Below, piece after piece: positions 6,040 to 8,335 of a stretch of DNA of 8,335 nt. Source of the DNA: Burkholderiales bacterium (GTDB lineage Bacteria > Pseudomonadota > Gammaproteobacteria > Burkholderiales > Burkholderiaceae_C); NCBI GenBank assembly GCA_947453585.1, contig CANGHQ010000060.1:1-8335 (forward strand), read 5' to 3'. Below the pieces are notes generated by a model. The model was given only the letters and a program-made list of their open reading frames with translations, made no database searches and was not told the DNA's origin. Both the position numbers and the translations under genes were made by a program. Position 1 is the first letter of the stretch, and each line of letters begins with the position of its first letter.

Positions 6040-6705
6040 TTAGGAAAAGCGACGTACGCGCGGTTTGTCGCCGCTGTAGCTCAGCAAAGCAGGTTGGTGC
6101 AGCGCGCCTGAGAGCTGCTGCGCCAGTTCGCTGAGCATTAGCTCGGTCACGTCCACCATGGGCAGGCGCGCCGGGTTGTCCAGGCTGACCCATTGCAGGT
6201 CTGACAGCTCGCCGTCACCGGCCAATTCCCCCACAAATGACGCCGCTGGCGCCGCAAAAAACCGCGCATGAAAGCGCATGCGGCTGTTGGTGGGCGTGAT
6301 GGCGCGCCCCAAAAAGCGCAGCGCTGACAAATCCGGCAAGGCACTGGGGTCGGTTCCGGCATCGGCACCTACACGCAGATTGGCGAGCACACTGGCACGC
6401 AATTGCAGTCCAGTTTCTTCGTGCACCTCGCGCACCGCCGCACAGGCCAAAGCACGGGCCAGGGACGGATTTCCATCCAAACCGGGTGACAAGGAAAAGG
6501 GGTGGGCGCCCAGGCGCGCCGACACCATGCGGTCGCGCGGCTCGAGCACGCCGCCCGGAAAAACATACACACCCGGCACAAAGCGGGCGCGTGATCCGCG
6601 GCGACCCATCAGCACTTCCAGGCCCTGTGCCTGCGCACGCCAGATCAGCAGGCTGGCCGCGTCACGGGGCCGCGCGGGCCGGCTGGCCAGGGTGGACTGG
6701 GGCAT
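6040..6705 (-). CDS. NUDIX hydrolase with split Nudix box (NUDT19/RP2-like)
   Basis: This is a 221-residue protein. The N-terminal part DAASLLIWRAQAQGLEVLMG (15-34) and GRRGSRARFVPGVYVFPGG (35-52) is a typical NUDIX strand-loop entry. The catalytic helix REVHEETGL (92-100) supplies the metal-binding Glu residues. In a standard box the second Glu-containing segment follows seven residues after the first; here FPGGVLE (49-55) and REVHEETGL are 36 residues apart, so the box carries about 29 extra residues. Split boxes of this type are known in NUDT19/RP2p, a CoA diphosphatase, so cleavage of CoA or another nucleoside diphosphate derivative is a reasonable guess. The C-terminal part LQWVSLDNPARLPMVDVTEL resembles the closing helix region of this group. 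The ATG at 6705 lacks a clear ribosome-binding site. The gene lies 36 nt downstream of ygiQ on the same strand and is probably co-transcribed with it. Confidence 0.88.
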   Translation of the reverse strand: MPQSTLASRPARPRDAASLLIWRAQAQGLEVLMGRRGSRARFVPGVYVFPGGVLEPRDRMVSARLGAHPFSLSPGLDGNPSLARALACAAVREVHEETGLQLRASVLANLRVGADAGTDPSALPDLSALRFLGRAITPTNSRMRFHARFFAAPAASFVGELAGDGELSDLQWVSLDNPARLPMVDVTELMLSELAQQLSGALHQPALLSYSGDKPRVRRFS

Positions 6706-6723
6706 TTCAGCGAATTGGCACCA

Positions 6724-6739
6724 CAGCGCAAAAGCGCTG
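6724..6739. repeat. Hairpin in the ygiQ-NUDIX gap
   Basis: CAGCGC and GCGCTG form a perfect 6-bp stem around an AAAA loop (TTTT on the transcribed minus strand). It fills most of the 36-nt gap between the ygiQ stop and the NUDIX start. There is no downstream T-run, so it more likely affects message stability or NUDIX translation than termination. A functional role is uncertain. Confidence 0.3.
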
Positions 6740-6741
6740 GT

Positions 6742-8335
<1,594 letters not shown>

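Overview
The window looks like chromosomal DNA of a high-GC betaproteobacterium, most likely in or near the Comamonadaceae (Rhodoferax, Polaromonas and Acidovorax relatives). This rests on strong G/C third-position bias, on the protein style (YgiQ, MOSC, DnaQ-like exonuclease, NUDIX), and on a GC-rich palindromic repeat at the right edge of a type common between genes in that group. The assignment is from general recognition; no search was run.

Layout. (1) Positions 2-2573, plus strand: three closely spaced genes of unknown function. The first probably enters from outside the window. The first two have acidic low-complexity tails and share a QDWM tetrapeptide. (2) Positions 2601-4417, minus strand: a DEDDh 3'-5' exonuclease followed 11 nt later by a YiiM-like MOSC protein, whose Shine-Dalgarno overlaps the exonuclease stop codon. 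(3) Positions 4418-4494: a short divergent promoter region. (4) Positions 4495-5969, plus strand: a YqcA/MioC-type short-chain flavodoxin, then a short CaiB/BaiF family III CoA-transferase or racemase-like protein. (5) Positions 6040-8335, minus strand: a YgiQ-type radical SAM protein, cut by the right edge, followed by a NUDIX hydrolase whose Nudix box carries a long insertion. Genes meet tail to tail at about 2573/2601 and 5969/6040. Both junctions hold a 7-bp inverted repeat without a U-tract that may act as a bidirectional terminator.

Function. Most of the window is housekeeping or accessory metabolism: nucleic-acid processing, molybdenum-cofactor-like sulfur-carrier chemistry, flavodoxin electron transfer, acyl-CoA chemistry, nucleotide hydrolysis and radical SAM chemistry. 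I see no tRNA, rRNA, CRISPR array, transposase, phage gene or integration site. No gap between genes is longer than 300 nt.

The parts most worth a second look are the uncharacterised three-gene cluster, the palindromic repeat that appears to be translated in frame inside ygiQ, the Nudix box split by about 29 residues, and the shortened CoA-transferase/racemase that keeps the expected racemase catalytic residues.
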